This document shows, one piece after another, positions 17,166-26,438 of a DNA stretch of 64,000 bases (position 1 is its first letter; every line of letters starts with the position of its first letter). A program made the translations under genes and the position numbers. The notes under the pieces are model-generated. The model made no database searches and had not been told where the DNA came from. It saw nothing but the letters and a program-made list of their open reading frames with translations. The stretch comes from an uncultured Poribacteria bacterium (GTDB lineage: Bacteria > Poribacteria > WGA-4E > WGA-3G). Where the stretch lies: NCBI GenBank assembly GCA_951828515.1, contig OX639992.1, forward strand, positions 1,540,439 to 1,604,438. Reading direction: 5' to 3'.

Positions 17166-18005
17166 ATGGAAACCACCTTACCGAAAACCTCGTTTTGTAA
17201 TCATCAAATCAGTAAGTTGGTGATTGGGGATAATCCGATTTACGGTTACTCTCATTTCAACCAACTCCTTTCACAGCATCAACAAGAATATCACACACCA
17301 GAGCGTGTCGTAGCAACGCTCAAACGGGCAGAAGAGGCTGGACTTAATGCGTGGCAGAATAGCTTAACGGAACGTTCGCTTTCTGACCTACAGCGGTACC
17401 GAGAAGAAGGCGGCACCATGAACTGGTTCTGCCTCAGTCCGGGTGGACTTTGGTATGAGGAACCGGACGCTGTCTTTGAAGCGGCAAAACACAACCCGTT
17501 CGGTATGGCACCCCACGGTGGTGGTGTTGGTCACAGGTGTTTACGCGAAAACAGGCTCGATCACCTGCAGGACATCCTCAAACGGGTTCGTGATACCGGT
17601 GCTCTCGTTGGCTTGTCTGTCCATGATCCGAAACTCCTACATATCGCTGAAGACGAGGATTGGGATATAGACTATTATATGACGGGACTTTATAACCTTC
17701 ACGGGGGTGCCGACAAGTTCAGAGAGAAATTCGGCTACGCGGCTCTCGGCGAAGTCTACGCGCGGGAGGATCGCGATGAAATGTGTAAAGCGATACAGCG
17801 TACAGAGAAGCCGTGCCTCATTTTCAAAGTACTCGCAGCAGGCAGGACCGTTGGAAGCTCAGATCAGATTCGCGAAGAGGTGAAATTCGCGATAGAAAAC
17901 ACTAAACCGATCGACCCACTTTTGCTCGGTATGTATCAACAATTCGGCGATCAGATCGGTCAGAACGCACAGTTGGTTACGGAACTCTGCACGGAATTGA
18001 AGTAG
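17166..18005 (+). CDS. Predicted TIM-barrel protein of unknown function
   Basis: A 279-residue soluble protein with ribosome site GGAGGATAAGTA. KLVIGDNPIYGYSHF at the N terminus, repeated strand-loop segments (LNAWQNS, NWFCLSPGG, PFGMAPHGGGVGHR, ALVGLSVHDPKL, PCLIFKVLAAGR, DPLLLGMYQ) and the overall length fit a TIM barrel. It is perhaps distantly related to aldo/keto reductases such as the one encoded next. I do not recognise a named family or catalytic motif. Four His lie in the barrel region (HGGGVGHR, SVHD, LHGG) and could bind a metal. Confidence 0.6.
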   Translation: METTLPKTSFCNHQISKLVIGDNPIYGYSHFNQLLSQHQQEYHTPERVVATLKRAEEAGLNAWQNSLTERSLSDLQRYREEGGTMNWFCLSPGGLWYEEPDAVFEAAKHNPFGMAPHGGGVGHRCLRENRLDHLQDILKRVRDTGALVGLSVHDPKLLHIAEDEDWDIDYYMTGLYNLHGGADKFREKFGYAALGEVYAREDRDEMCKAIQRTEKPCLIFKVLAAGRTVGSSDQIREEVKFAIENTKPIDPLLLGMYQQFGDQIGQNAQLVTELCTELK

Positions 18006-18062
18006 ATTATAACATTGCCATCAGCGGAATAGCAATCAGCAGTCGGCAAAGAAGCAGTCAGT

Positions 18063-18091
18063 AAGAGGGTTTTGTTAAACGAAACCCTCTT
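18063..18091 (+). terminator. Intergenic hairpin, possible terminator
   Basis: AAGAGGGTTT at 18063-18072 pairs perfectly with AAACCCTCTT at 18082-18091, 58 bases after the stop of the TIM-barrel gene. The T run is short. It sits inside the degenerate CTGATTGCTGATTGCTGACC-type repeat that fills 18010-18180, a sequence also seen near 7690-7770, 22725-22760 and 46935-47085. Confidence 0.5.
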
Positions 18092-18197
18092 TACCGATAG
18101 TTCCCGATAGCCATTGTGGATACCCAATTGGGCAGGTACAAGACCTGCCCCTACTGATTGCTGATTGCTGACCGCCACATATCATGGAGGCAGAAAA

Positions 18198-19181
18198 ATG
18201 GAGATGCGGACGTGTGGAAAATCTGGAATTGAAATCTCATCAATGGGCATTGGATGCTGGTCTTATGGCGGAGGCGACTACTGGGGACAGCAGGCACAAT
18301 CGGATGTTACGGCTGTTGCGAATGCGGCATTGGATGCTGGCATCAATTTTTTCGATACAGCAGAGGGATATAATAACGGACGCAGCGAAGAGGCACTCGC
18401 TGTCGCACTGAAGGATAGACGACATGAGGCTGTTATTGGCACGAAGATCAGCAGACCAGACCCGGCTACGATGCGGGAACACTGCGAAGCGAGTCTTCAA
18501 CGATTGCAAACAGATTATGTTGACATCTATATGATTCATTGGCCCGACGATGACATTGCTATTGAAGAAAGCATGGCTGAATTAACGCGCCTACAGGAAG
18601 ATGGACTTATCCGTGCTATCGGCGTAAGCAACTTCGGGGTGGAACAACTCACAGCGGCTCTCAACACAGGCGCGACTATTGCCGTGAATCAGCTCTGCTA
18701 TAATCTCCTGTCCCGGGCAATAGAACCGGAATTGCTTCCGCTGTGCCGTCAGCATAACGTCGGTATTTTGGGGTATATGCCACTGCTGCAGGGAATTTTG
18801 ACGGGACAGTATAAAAGTGCGGAGGAGATACCACCGGTGCATTCTCGATTCCGCCATTTTCGAGAGGACCGAGCAGAGGCTTCGCACGGCGAAGCAGGTG
18901 CCGAGGAAGAAATGTTTGAGACGCTGGAGGCTATTCGAGAAATAGCGGAAGCTGAACAGATTCCGATGAGCCGATTGGCTATCGCTTGGGCGATGGCAAG
19001 ACCCGGCATCACGTGCATGCTCGTTGGCACCCGAAATGTAAATGAATTGTCGGCAAATCTGCACGTTGTCGAGTACAAACCGTCTGCTGACGTGATTGAG
19101 AATCTTGACGCAGTCACGGCACCGCTTTTAGAAAAAATGGGGGCAAACCCGGACTACTTCACGGGGGCACGTATTCATTAG
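18198..19181 (+). CDS. Aldo/keto reductase
   Basis: A 327-residue NADPH-dependent aldo/keto reductase. The catalytic tetrad is visible as Asp and Tyr in FFDTAEGYNNGRSE, Lys in VIGTKIS and His in YMIHWPD. GVSNFG and MLVGTRN are further family signatures, the second binding NADPH. The frame opens earlier at 18165, but GGAGG at 18185-18190 points to the ATG at 18198. It reduces or oxidises a small carbonyl or sugar substrate, not identifiable here. The following PhyH gene starts 57 bases later. Confidence 0.92.
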   Translation: MEMRTCGKSGIEISSMGIGCWSYGGGDYWGQQAQSDVTAVANAALDAGINFFDTAEGYNNGRSEEALAVALKDRRHEAVIGTKISRPDPATMREHCEASLQRLQTDYVDIYMIHWPDDDIAIEESMAELTRLQEDGLIRAIGVSNFGVEQLTAALNTGATIAVNQLCYNLLSRAIEPELLPLCRQHNVGILGYMPLLQGILTGQYKSAEEIPPVHSRFRHFREDRAEASHGEAGAEEEMFETLEAIREIAEAEQIPMSRLAIAWAMARPGITCMLVGTRNVNELSANLHVVEYKPSADVIENLDAVTAPLLEKMGANPDYFTGARIH

Positions 19182-19238
19182 TTTCACATCGGCACAGCGA
19201 TATTCCGTTTGTAAATATAGTCAGAGAGGTAGGAATTT

Positions 19239-20126
19239 ATGATGGAACAGTTAGGTAAATTTAACAAAGACTTAGGCAGTCCGTTGGCAACAGCACCCGC
19301 CGACCTTACGCAAACAAACGCTGATGGCAAACCGGTTGTTCCTTTAACACAGGAACAGAAATATCTGTTTGACAAAAACGGATGGATCTTGGTACCGGGC
19401 GTGTTAACGGAACCCGAAATCGAAGAGATGCGCGATTTCTGTTACCGCTTAAAGCACGATCCTGAAACGATTCCCCAACACCATCGCTCAACTTACGGTG
19501 GTCCTTTGGAGAAATTGACGGATCATCCGGTCATCGTGGCGTTCGGAAACGAATTTCTCGCGTCGTCCTATCTCACATCGGACACCTGCTACGGGTTCCG
19601 CATGGAGATGAGTTTTTTGGCATTGCGCGCTACAACGGATGAACCGCCTTTCACATTCCATGCCCACAACGGCAACGGTATGTTACGCATGCCCGGAGAC
19701 TGTCATCAGTATTCATGTCTTCCGGGTCAGGCTTATAGCGGTTTGACGCGCGTCGTCTGGGAACTCAATCCCGTGGAGAAAGGCGACGGTGGTACGATGT
19801 TCATTACAGGGAGCCACAAAGCGGCTTATACCGCACCAGAGGGTGCCCATACACAAGACTGGAAGTTCTGGGACACCTATTCCTGTCCAGCTGGATCTGT
19901 GATTATCTTTACAGAGGCACTTACGCATAGCGGGCAGCCGTGGCAAAACCCTGACATCGACCGAGTCGCGGTTTTCAACGCTTACAACTCGGTAGACAAA
20001 CGGTGGAGTCTTTCAAAGCCACCGCAGGCGTTGCTCGATGAAATGCCACCTAAACGCCAGACGCTTTTTCGGGATGCCTACGTGAAAGGTAACGTAACCG
20101 GCACGAAGTTTGACATGGCATTATGA
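19239..20126 (+). CDS. Phytanoyl-CoA dioxygenase-like protein 2 (altered metal motif)
   Basis: A 295-residue PhyH-family protein. The family shape is clear from QKYLFDKNGWILVPGVLTEPEI, TMFITGSHKAAY and ALTHSGQPW. The first iron-binding motif, normally HxD, reads FTFHAHNGNGM, so the Asp is replaced (HxH or HxHN). The distal His is in LTHSG. It may bind metal differently or be inactive as a 2-oxoglutarate oxygenase. GAGAGGTAGGAATTT precedes ATGATG. Its 3' side has a terminator at 20189-20211. Confidence 0.8.
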   Translation: MMEQLGKFNKDLGSPLATAPADLTQTNADGKPVVPLTQEQKYLFDKNGWILVPGVLTEPEIEEMRDFCYRLKHDPETIPQHHRSTYGGPLEKLTDHPVIVAFGNEFLASSYLTSDTCYGFRMEMSFLALRATTDEPPFTFHAHNGNGMLRMPGDCHQYSCLPGQAYSGLTRVVWELNPVEKGDGGTMFITGSHKAAYTAPEGAHTQDWKFWDTYSCPAGSVIIFTEALTHSGQPWQNPDIDRVAVFNAYNSVDKRWSLSKPPQALLDEMPPKRQTLFRDAYVKGNVTGTKFDMAL

Positions 20127-20147
20127 ATAGCCGTCAGCGATTAGGAC

Positions 20148-20167
20148 GGATTTTTTACAAAAAATCC
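20148..20167 (+). terminator. Short hairpin after the second PhyH gene
   Basis: GGATTTTTTACAAAAAATCC forms an AT-rich inverted repeat 22 bases after the stop codon, followed by TTT. It may be the first of two stacked terminators or part of the intergenic repeat family. Confidence 0.4.
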
Positions 20168-20188
20168 TTTCAGCGGTCGCTTGTAGGA

Positions 20189-20211
20189 GCGAGCTCGGCT
20201 CGCGATTTTTT
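20189..20211 (+). terminator. Rho-independent terminator-like hairpin
   Basis: GCGAGC (20189-20194), loop TCG, GCTCGC (20198-20203), then GA and six T. The block around it (TGTAGGAGCGAGCTCGGCTC) has the look of a recurring intergenic repeat in this genome. Confidence 0.55.
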
Positions 20212-20297
20212 CAGTTAAAATAGCGCGTAGCTTGGAACGTAGTGGAAAGCGGGTCTACGGAAAGAAACGCGAAAACCACCAACCTACCTAACCGAAC

Positions 20298-20316
20298 CGC
20301 AAGGTATAATTAAAAA
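20298..20316. repeat. Repeat end abutting the start of PhyH gene 3
   Basis: CCGCAAGGTATAATTAAAAA ends on the base before the ATG at 20317. It provides AAGG and TATAAT. This is the plus-orientation copy of the module also seen before the DUF6807, atpD and atpA genes. Confidence 0.65.
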
Positions 20317-21141
20317 ATGACACCAAAACAACGCTATCTATTCGATGTAACCGGATACCTTCACTTGGAAAATGTTATCACCGGCGATGCGTTAGCAGAG
20401 GCTTCTGAGGCAGTTGATAGATATATCACGACCTCTCCTGATGAATTACCTCCAGGCTTCGAGATACAAGGACTCCATCAGCACGGATTCGCCTTTGACA
20501 AATCGCTTGAGTGCCTAACAACGCACGCCGCGCTATGGCCAATCATCAAGGAATTGACGGACAATCAGCCACGATTCGGCAGGGGTTCGTTAAAACATGA
20601 TAAACACGATTTGTGGGAAGCCGGAGAGCGGGCAAAAGTGAATCCGGGCGGACTGCACTGTGCTCGTGATGATTACGGGTGGTATAGCACGCGTTACGAG
20701 GCTGGCGACGGGCGTATCTACTGCGATAACTTCGTCTGTTTTCCCTATTTTACGGATGTCTATCCGGGGGATGGTGGCCTCATTGTAATCCCAGGTTCGC
20801 ATAAGAGTGAGTTTGATCGACCAACAGAACTGCTGACACTTAACGAAGAAGATGGCATTGACCCAATTGATGATCCCGTATTCGTCAATATTACACCGAA
20901 AGCAGGCGACATCGTAATTATTTCGGAGTTGCTCACGCATGGTGTGTTGCGCTGGAAACCGAAAGATCGAGATCGCCGGTTTCTCGTTTTACGGTATTTC
21001 CCACAGTACACCGGTAAGCATAATTTTCCAGAGCCTATTCTGGACAGATTATCCCCAGAGACGTTGGAATTGGTTGAATCCGCCGGATATGGACAGATCA
21101 AGGAGATCGCGAAGCAGGATGAGGTTACGCTGACGGTTTAA
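20317..21141 (+). CDS. Phytanoyl-CoA dioxygenase (PhyH) family protein 3
   Basis: A 274-residue Fe(II)/2-oxoglutarate dioxygenase-like protein. RYLFDVTGYLHLENVITGDAL is the typical N terminus. The metal motif lies in GGLHCARDDYGWY (His-x3-Asp spacing, longer than the standard HxD), with LIVIPGSHKSEF and the distal His in ELLTHGVLRW. The Arg in DRRFLVLRYFPQY is the likely 2-oxoglutarate ligand. The ATG directly follows the repeat end at 20298-20316, which seems to supply the translation signal. Substrate unknown. Confidence 0.83.
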   Translation: MTPKQRYLFDVTGYLHLENVITGDALAEASEAVDRYITTSPDELPPGFEIQGLHQHGFAFDKSLECLTTHAALWPIIKELTDNQPRFGRGSLKHDKHDLWEAGERAKVNPGGLHCARDDYGWYSTRYEAGDGRIYCDNFVCFPYFTDVYPGDGGLIVIPGSHKSEFDRPTELLTLNEEDGIDPIDDPVFVNITPKAGDIVIISELLTHGVLRWKPKDRDRRFLVLRYFPQYTGKHNFPEPILDRLSPETLELVESAGYGQIKEIAKQDEVTLTV

Positions 21142-21248
21142 GGGTAATCAGGTACGCTTACAAAGTACCAAATCAACACCTAACAGCACATAGTATTCGG
21201 TCAGATTGATAAAAAAGGCGCGCCTACCAGAGAATTGGGAGGGTGTGG

Positions 21249-21432
21249 CTACAAATTACTTGCGACTTTGATCCGGTTCTGTGCTCGTGCGAGTGCTGCT
21301 TCTGCTCGTGGGCGATTCAGGTCGGGTGCATTTGCTGTGAGTTGCTCTTGGGCACGGTCGAGTGCCTTTTCAGCACGCGCTACATCGATTTCTGATTCCT
21401 ACTCCGCTGTCTCAATTAAGCTGACACCTCCG
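21249..21432 (-). pseudogene. Decayed second copy of the atpC 3' end
   Basis: About 180 bases match the last third of atpC (22302-22480) at high identity: the reading ends ...NRIKVASNL followed by TAG. A TAG replaces the Trp codon of the real gene (WASEID), and there is no start. Downstream homology stops in the coding sequence of the small gene at 21416. The fragment is separated from true atpC by the nucleotidyltransferase cassette, as if the cassette entered with, or caused, a duplication of the target gene end. Confidence 0.8.
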
Positions 21433-21643
21433 TTGAGGGCACTCCTGCTTGTATCGGCTCATCTGCATGTCTGGTTAGATATTCAAGAACTTCATCTTGC
21501 ATTTTCAGAATCTCTGTCCGATATCCAGTTGATATAAGCGAAAATTCTTCAGGTGTTGCCTTAACTCGCAGTTGTAAGAGCAAGTTTTGAAAATACGCTA
21601 TGCGTTGCTGACTTGCTTTGAGTTCTTTATCATTGAGAATCAT
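21416..21643 (-). CDS. Small helical protein paired with a nucleotidyltransferase
   Basis: A 75-residue protein: MILNDKELKASQQRIAYFQN, then LLLQLRVKATPEEF, and a C-terminal half rich in Glu and Leu (TEILKMQDEVLEYLTRH). It is probably a two- or three-helix bundle. Its ATG overlaps the stop of the nucleotidyltransferase gene by four bases. Similar short helical proteins accompany MNT-type nucleotidyltransferases in toxin-antitoxin-like pairs. The last codons run into the decayed atpC copy. The role is inferred from position. Confidence 0.55.
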   Translation of the reverse strand: MILNDKELKASQQRIAYFQNLLLQLRVKATPEEFSLISTGYRTEILKMQDEVLEYLTRHADEPIQAGVPSTEVSA

Positions 21644-22080
21644 TTTCCTACCTCTATGATACCGCGTCTCGTTCCATCCCGTTTGACTTGCCAGCTTTCA
21701 ACAAACTCATCAAGCGTCTCCAGCAGCAGCAAGGACGGACGGATCCAAAAAATACTGGCTCCGAATTCATTTTCTGCTTTTTGATGGTTCAAAAGCCGCT
21801 TCACGTCCTCGCTGCAAACCGTTAGGTCAAAATCGTCACCAAAGATAATTACAACATCCACATCGTTAGGTTCAGGTTTCGCTGTAATATAACTTCCAAA
21901 AATAATCAATTGCTGAAGATATCCTGTATCTTTAGCAAGCTGATAGATTTGTCGCAAACGCGCAGTCACAAATTCTCGCCGTAAAGTTCCACTGCCAAAT
22001 TGAGCAATTACTTCACTAATCGTAGCTTGATGTACTCCTACAGGTAATTCACCCGCATGATTCAGATTAGGGAGTGCCAT
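21640..22080 (-). CDS. MNT-type nucleotidyltransferase (DUF6932-like)
   Basis: A 146-residue protein with a minimal nucleotidyltransferase core: LIIFGSYITAKPEPNDVDVVIIF contains the GS and DxD metal-binding motifs. The N-terminal PNLNHAGELPVGVHQATISE is a recognised lead-in of the DUF6932 group. Such proteins can act as antitoxins or toxins by adding nucleotides to partners or tRNA. It overlaps the 75-residue gene downstream. The pair sits between atpC and a broken copy of its 3' end, which implies recent acquisition. Activity and role as antitoxin or toxin are not settled. Confidence 0.7.
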   Translation of the reverse strand: MALPNLNHAGELPVGVHQATISEVIAQFGSGTLRREFVTARLRQIYQLAKDTGYLQQLIIFGSYITAKPEPNDVDVVIIFGDDFDLTVCSEDVKRLLNHQKAENEFGASIFWIRPSLLLLETLDEFVESWQVKRDGTRRGIIEVGK

Positions 22081-22301
22081 TTAACTTGGCCTTCTTATGG
22101 CTAATTATACTGAAAATTCTGACCTATCTCAAGTATTTTTGCGTAAAAATGGAGGGATTTTCAATTTTTCTTGAATTAACACCATTATTTTAGTGTTGAT
22201 GCTAATTTCTTCCAAAAGTAAAAAGGATTTCTATGGAAAATGTTACCCCTATAAGAGTAACTGGAACTTTCAATGGGGAAATGGATGCAGCGGAGCCATG
22301 C

Positions 22302-22709
22302 TTACAAATTACTTGCGACTTTGATCCGGTTCTGTGCTCGCGCGAGTGCCGCTTCCGCTCGCGGACGGTTCAGGTCGGGTGCATTCGCTGTGAGTTGTGT
22401 TTGCGCGCGTTCAAGCGCCTGTTCAGCACGCGCTACATCGATTTCCGATGCCCATTCCGCTGTTTCAACTAAGACGGTGACACCTGTCCGGAGCACCTCA
22501 AAAACACCGCCGCTGGTTGCCATTAACTGCGGGGTCTCCGATTCACGGATACGGATCTCACCGACCTCTAAGGCAGTCAATAACGGAATGTGTCCGGCGA
22601 GAATCTGAAAGTTGCCTTCAACTCCCGGCGCGCTCACGCTCGTCACATCCCCTTCATAAATCGACTGTTCCGGTGTCCGAATTTCAAGATGAAAACTTCT
22701 ACTAAGCAT
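22302..22709 (-). CDS. atpC: F1 ATP synthase epsilon subunit
   Basis: A 135-residue epsilon subunit: FHLEIRTPEQSIYEGDVTSV, GVEGNFQILAGHIPLLTALEVGEIRI is the N-terminal beta sandwich. The C-terminal helical hairpin is ARAEQALERAQTQLTANAPD. It regulates and couples F1. The frame extends to 22757; the ATG at 22707-22709 fits the family length. It lies 51 bases after atpD and ends the operon. A damaged copy of its 3' end lies at 21249-21432. Confidence 0.95.
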   Translation of the reverse strand: MLSRSFHLEIRTPEQSIYEGDVTSVSAPGVEGNFQILAGHIPLLTALEVGEIRIRESETPQLMATSGGVFEVLRTGVTVLVETAEWASEIDVARAEQALERAQTQLTANAPDLNRPRAEAALARAQNRIKVASNL

Positions 22710-22760
22710 AAGATGAAGTCTCTTTCCGAAAGCCGACTGCTGATAGCCGACTGCCAATTA

Positions 22761-24257
<1,497 letters not shown>

Positions 24258-24277
24258 GCCTAATTTGAATCATCTTT

Positions 24278-24413
24278 TATAGTAAAACCCATAATTAAGT
24301 TTACACTCTGTAATGCGGCGAGGTTAGGGGGAAACGCCCTATCAAAAACACCTCGCCAGCAATGTGGGTTTTGTGTTTTCAAGAGCGTGCAAGTATTTTC
24401 GGGCTTTACTATA
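24278..24413. mobile_element. 117-bp MITE family, expanded copy
   Basis: TIRs TATAGTAAAACCC and GGGCTTTACTATA flank a core with GGCGAGGTTAGG...CCTCGCC. This copy has about 20 extra bases in the loop of the central palindrome (GGGGGAAACGCCCTATCAAA). It lies between the DUF1992 gene and atpD, within the ATP synthase locus. The remaining bases to 24540 contain no gene. Confidence 0.8.
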
Positions 24414-24540
24414 AGACGAACTTAATTCAGAGTCGTTGACTTTTCGTCACATCCAAATTTTCTGGCATTTCCGTTTCGCACGGGCATTTCCAAGTCGTAG
24501 CTTCCCATATCAGAAATAAACTGCACACTTCTATGAACAA

Positions 24541-25014
24541 TCAGAGACTCGGACACGCCTTTTGAAAGCAGTCAAGTGCCTGCGCCCGATTGATTAACGC
24601 GTATTGCCGATTTCGAGTTGGCATAAGGAGATTCACGCGTTGAATTTTCTGATTCAAGTTATCGAGTTTTTCACTATACTGCGCAATAACGCGAGCACGT
24701 TCCTGTTCAAAAGTCCGACTGATGGCTTCACGCCGATGCGGGTATTGCTGAAGTATAGCCACTAATCGCTCTCGGCGGGCTTTCAGGTTTATGAGGACTC
24801 TTTCAAGTTGCGCTTTTTCCTTTTTAATCTCTTTCCCTAATTCAACCCATTGTGGCGTGAATCCGTTCTCTTTCAGAAGTCGGTTCGCCATCCGTGCCTG
24901 GGGAGTGAGATAAGGATTTGTGTCTAATTTGAGCGGTTTACCTTTGCCGGGCAAATTTGCGAATTCGCCACGTTCCATCGCTTCTTCGATCTGTTTGTTG
25001 ACATTGATCGGCAT
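24541..25014 (-). CDS. DUF1992 (DnaJ-C28-like) protein
   Basis: A 157-residue DUF1992 protein: NVNKQIEEAMERGEFANLPG, KGKPLKLDTNPYLTPQARMA and a C-terminal long helix with conserved Arg and Leu. The homologous domain occurs in human DNAJC28; function unknown. GAGGAGGTTACAG before the ATG at 25012-25014 sets the start over a longer frame. The gene interrupts the usual atpG-atpD order and is separated from atpG by a tandem-repeat array. It seems to have been inserted in the atp locus but kept in the same direction. Confidence 0.85.
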   Translation of the reverse strand: MPINVNKQIEEAMERGEFANLPGKGKPLKLDTNPYLTPQARMANRLLKENGFTPQWVELGKEIKKEKAQLERVLINLKARRERLVAILQQYPHRREAISRTFEQERARVIAQYSEKLDNLNQKIQRVNLLMPTRNRQYALINRAQALDCFQKACPSL

Positions 25015-25028
25015 CTGTAACCTCCTCA

Positions 25029-25376
25029 CGGCAGAACGGAGTCTGCCTGCTACTTTGCTACGGCAGAACGGAGTCTGCCTGCTACTTTGCTACGGCAGAA
25101 CGGAGTCTGCCTGCTACTTTGCTACGGCAGAACGGAGTCTATCTGCTACTTTGCTACGGCAGAACGGAGTCTATCTGCTACTTTGCTACGGCAGAACGGA
25201 GTCTATCTGCTACTTTGCTACGGCAGAACGGAGTCTATCTGCTACTTTGCTACGGCAGAACGGAGTCTGCCTGCTACTTTGCTACGGCAGAACGGAGTCT
25301 GCCTGCTACTTTGCTACGGCAGAACGGAGTCTGCCTGCTACTTTGCTACGGCAGAACGGAGTCTGCCTGCTACTTT
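25029..25376. repeat. Eleven-copy 32-bp tandem array
   Basis: A 32-bp unit beginning CGGCAGAACGGAGTCTGCCT and ending GCTACTTTGCTA repeats head to tail eleven times from 25029. Units 1-3 and 8-11 read TCTGCC and units 4-7 read TCTATC at the same site, giving a 3-4-4 pattern. GGCAGA-ACGGAG-TCTGCC forms a hairpin in seven units and a weaker one in the other four. The array starts 14 bases upstream of the DUF1992 start and ends at the stop codon of atpG. There are no spacers, so it is not CRISPR. Confidence 0.95.
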
Positions 25377-26254
25377 TAACCTTCGAGCGCAGCAGCCCCG
25401 CTTACAATCTCGGAAATTTCTGTCGTAATCTGTGTTTGACGCGCCCTATTGCGTTGGAGAATCAGCTCATCAATAAGTTCTTGTGCCTTCTGCGTGGCAT
25501 TTTCCATCGCTGCCATTCGGGCGGCTTGCTCCGCTGCATTGGAATCCAGCAGTATTTTCCACATTTGCATGTTCAGGTGTTTGCCGAGTAGCATTTCAAA
25601 GAGTTCCGCTTGCCCCGGCTCATAGATATAATCCAGGAAAAGTTCATCACCCTCCGGTATTTCAGGCTCTAATGGGAGCAGCTGCTCAACAAGCACCGTC
25701 TGAAGGATAGCAGACCTAAAGTTGTTGTAGATAACCTCGACTTTATCGATTTTTTTCTCTGTATACAGATGTTCAAATTCGTGAACAACATCAACAGCCG
25801 TTTGGAACTCAAGCTGACGGAAAATATTGATGTATGCATCCGTGATGTCGTAACCGCGCCGGGTAAAATGCTCTTGCGATCGCCTGCCGATACAGATAAG
25901 CGTTACATCAGCACCATTGTCCTGATAATGTTGGATACGTTGCGTAGTTGTCCGAATAACGTTACTGTTGAAACTACCACATAATCCCCGGTCCGCGGAG
26001 ACAGAGATGATGCAGGCATGTTGTATCTCGCGCGTTTCAAGCAGTGGGTGCGTCAGTGCCTCATTTTCAATATCCATCTGCGAGATGAGGTGTCCTAAGA
26101 TTGTATTGAGTTTATCGGCGTAAGGACGCGTCGCATTAATGTTTTCTTGGGCGCGGCGGAGCCGCGCAGCAGCGACGACACGCATTGCATCGGTGACTTG
26201 TTCAATGTTTTGAATACTGGCGATACGCCGTCGAATTTCTCGTAAAGTTGCCAT
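25376..26254 (-). CDS. atpG: F1 ATP synthase gamma subunit
   Basis: A 292-residue gamma subunit, the central rotor shaft. The N-terminal helix RRRIASIQNIEQVTDAMRVV and the C-terminal helix ENATQKAQELIDELILQRNR (then ARQTQITTEISEIVSGAAAL) are the conserved coiled coil; SADRGLCGSFNSNV is the family signature. The stop codon is adjacent to the 32-bp array. Upstream to atpA lie 178 bases filled with repeats. Confidence 0.97.
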   Translation of the reverse strand: MATLREIRRRIASIQNIEQVTDAMRVVAAARLRRAQENINATRPYADKLNTILGHLISQMDIENEALTHPLLETREIQHACIISVSADRGLCGSFNSNVIRTTTQRIQHYQDNGADVTLICIGRRSQEHFTRRGYDITDAYINIFRQLEFQTAVDVVHEFEHLYTEKKIDKVEVIYNNFRSAILQTVLVEQLLPLEPEIPEGDELFLDYIYEPGQAELFEMLLGKHLNMQMWKILLDSNAAEQAARMAAMENATQKAQELIDELILQRNRARQTQITTEISEIVSGAAALEG

Positions 26255-26289
26255 TTTTTTTATTTATAGGGTCTTGGAGTTTCCTCCTA

Positions 26290-26438
26290 CATTTGTTAGG
26301 TTTTACTACGTTCAACCCAACCTACAATATTTCAAAGCATTAAACCGAACAGCAGCCCATAAGCGTAGCGGAGAGCGGTACGCATATAATCGCCATTTTA
26401 TCCAACCTACCTGACCCAACCGCAAGGTAAAATTAAAA
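26290..26438. repeat. Repeat-filled gap between atpA and atpG
   Basis: From left to right: a TAGGTT...CAACCCAACCTA-type segment (26297-26328), AGCCCATAAGCGTAGCGGAG near 26353-26373 (reverse of the 793-812 end), and the module end CCGCAAGGTAAAATTAAAA at 26420-26438. The last overlaps the atpA stop codon (26433-26435), so the repeat sits on the gene end here instead of on a start. Confidence 0.55.

Noticed and set aside
21235-21537. Plus-strand frame of 100 codons, and the similar 22273-22608 frame
   Set aside because: Both are antisense reads of atpC and its decayed copy; their similarity reflects the duplication, not a gene family.
25029-25376. CRISPR array
   Set aside because: Units are directly head to tail with no variable spacers, and no cas genes are near.
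24920-25591. Plus-strand frames with the repeated peptide GVCLLLCYGRTES across the tandem array
   Set aside because: The periodic peptide comes from translating the 32-bp DNA repeat in frame across three units; it overlaps atpG and DUF1992 on the other strand and has no ribosome site.
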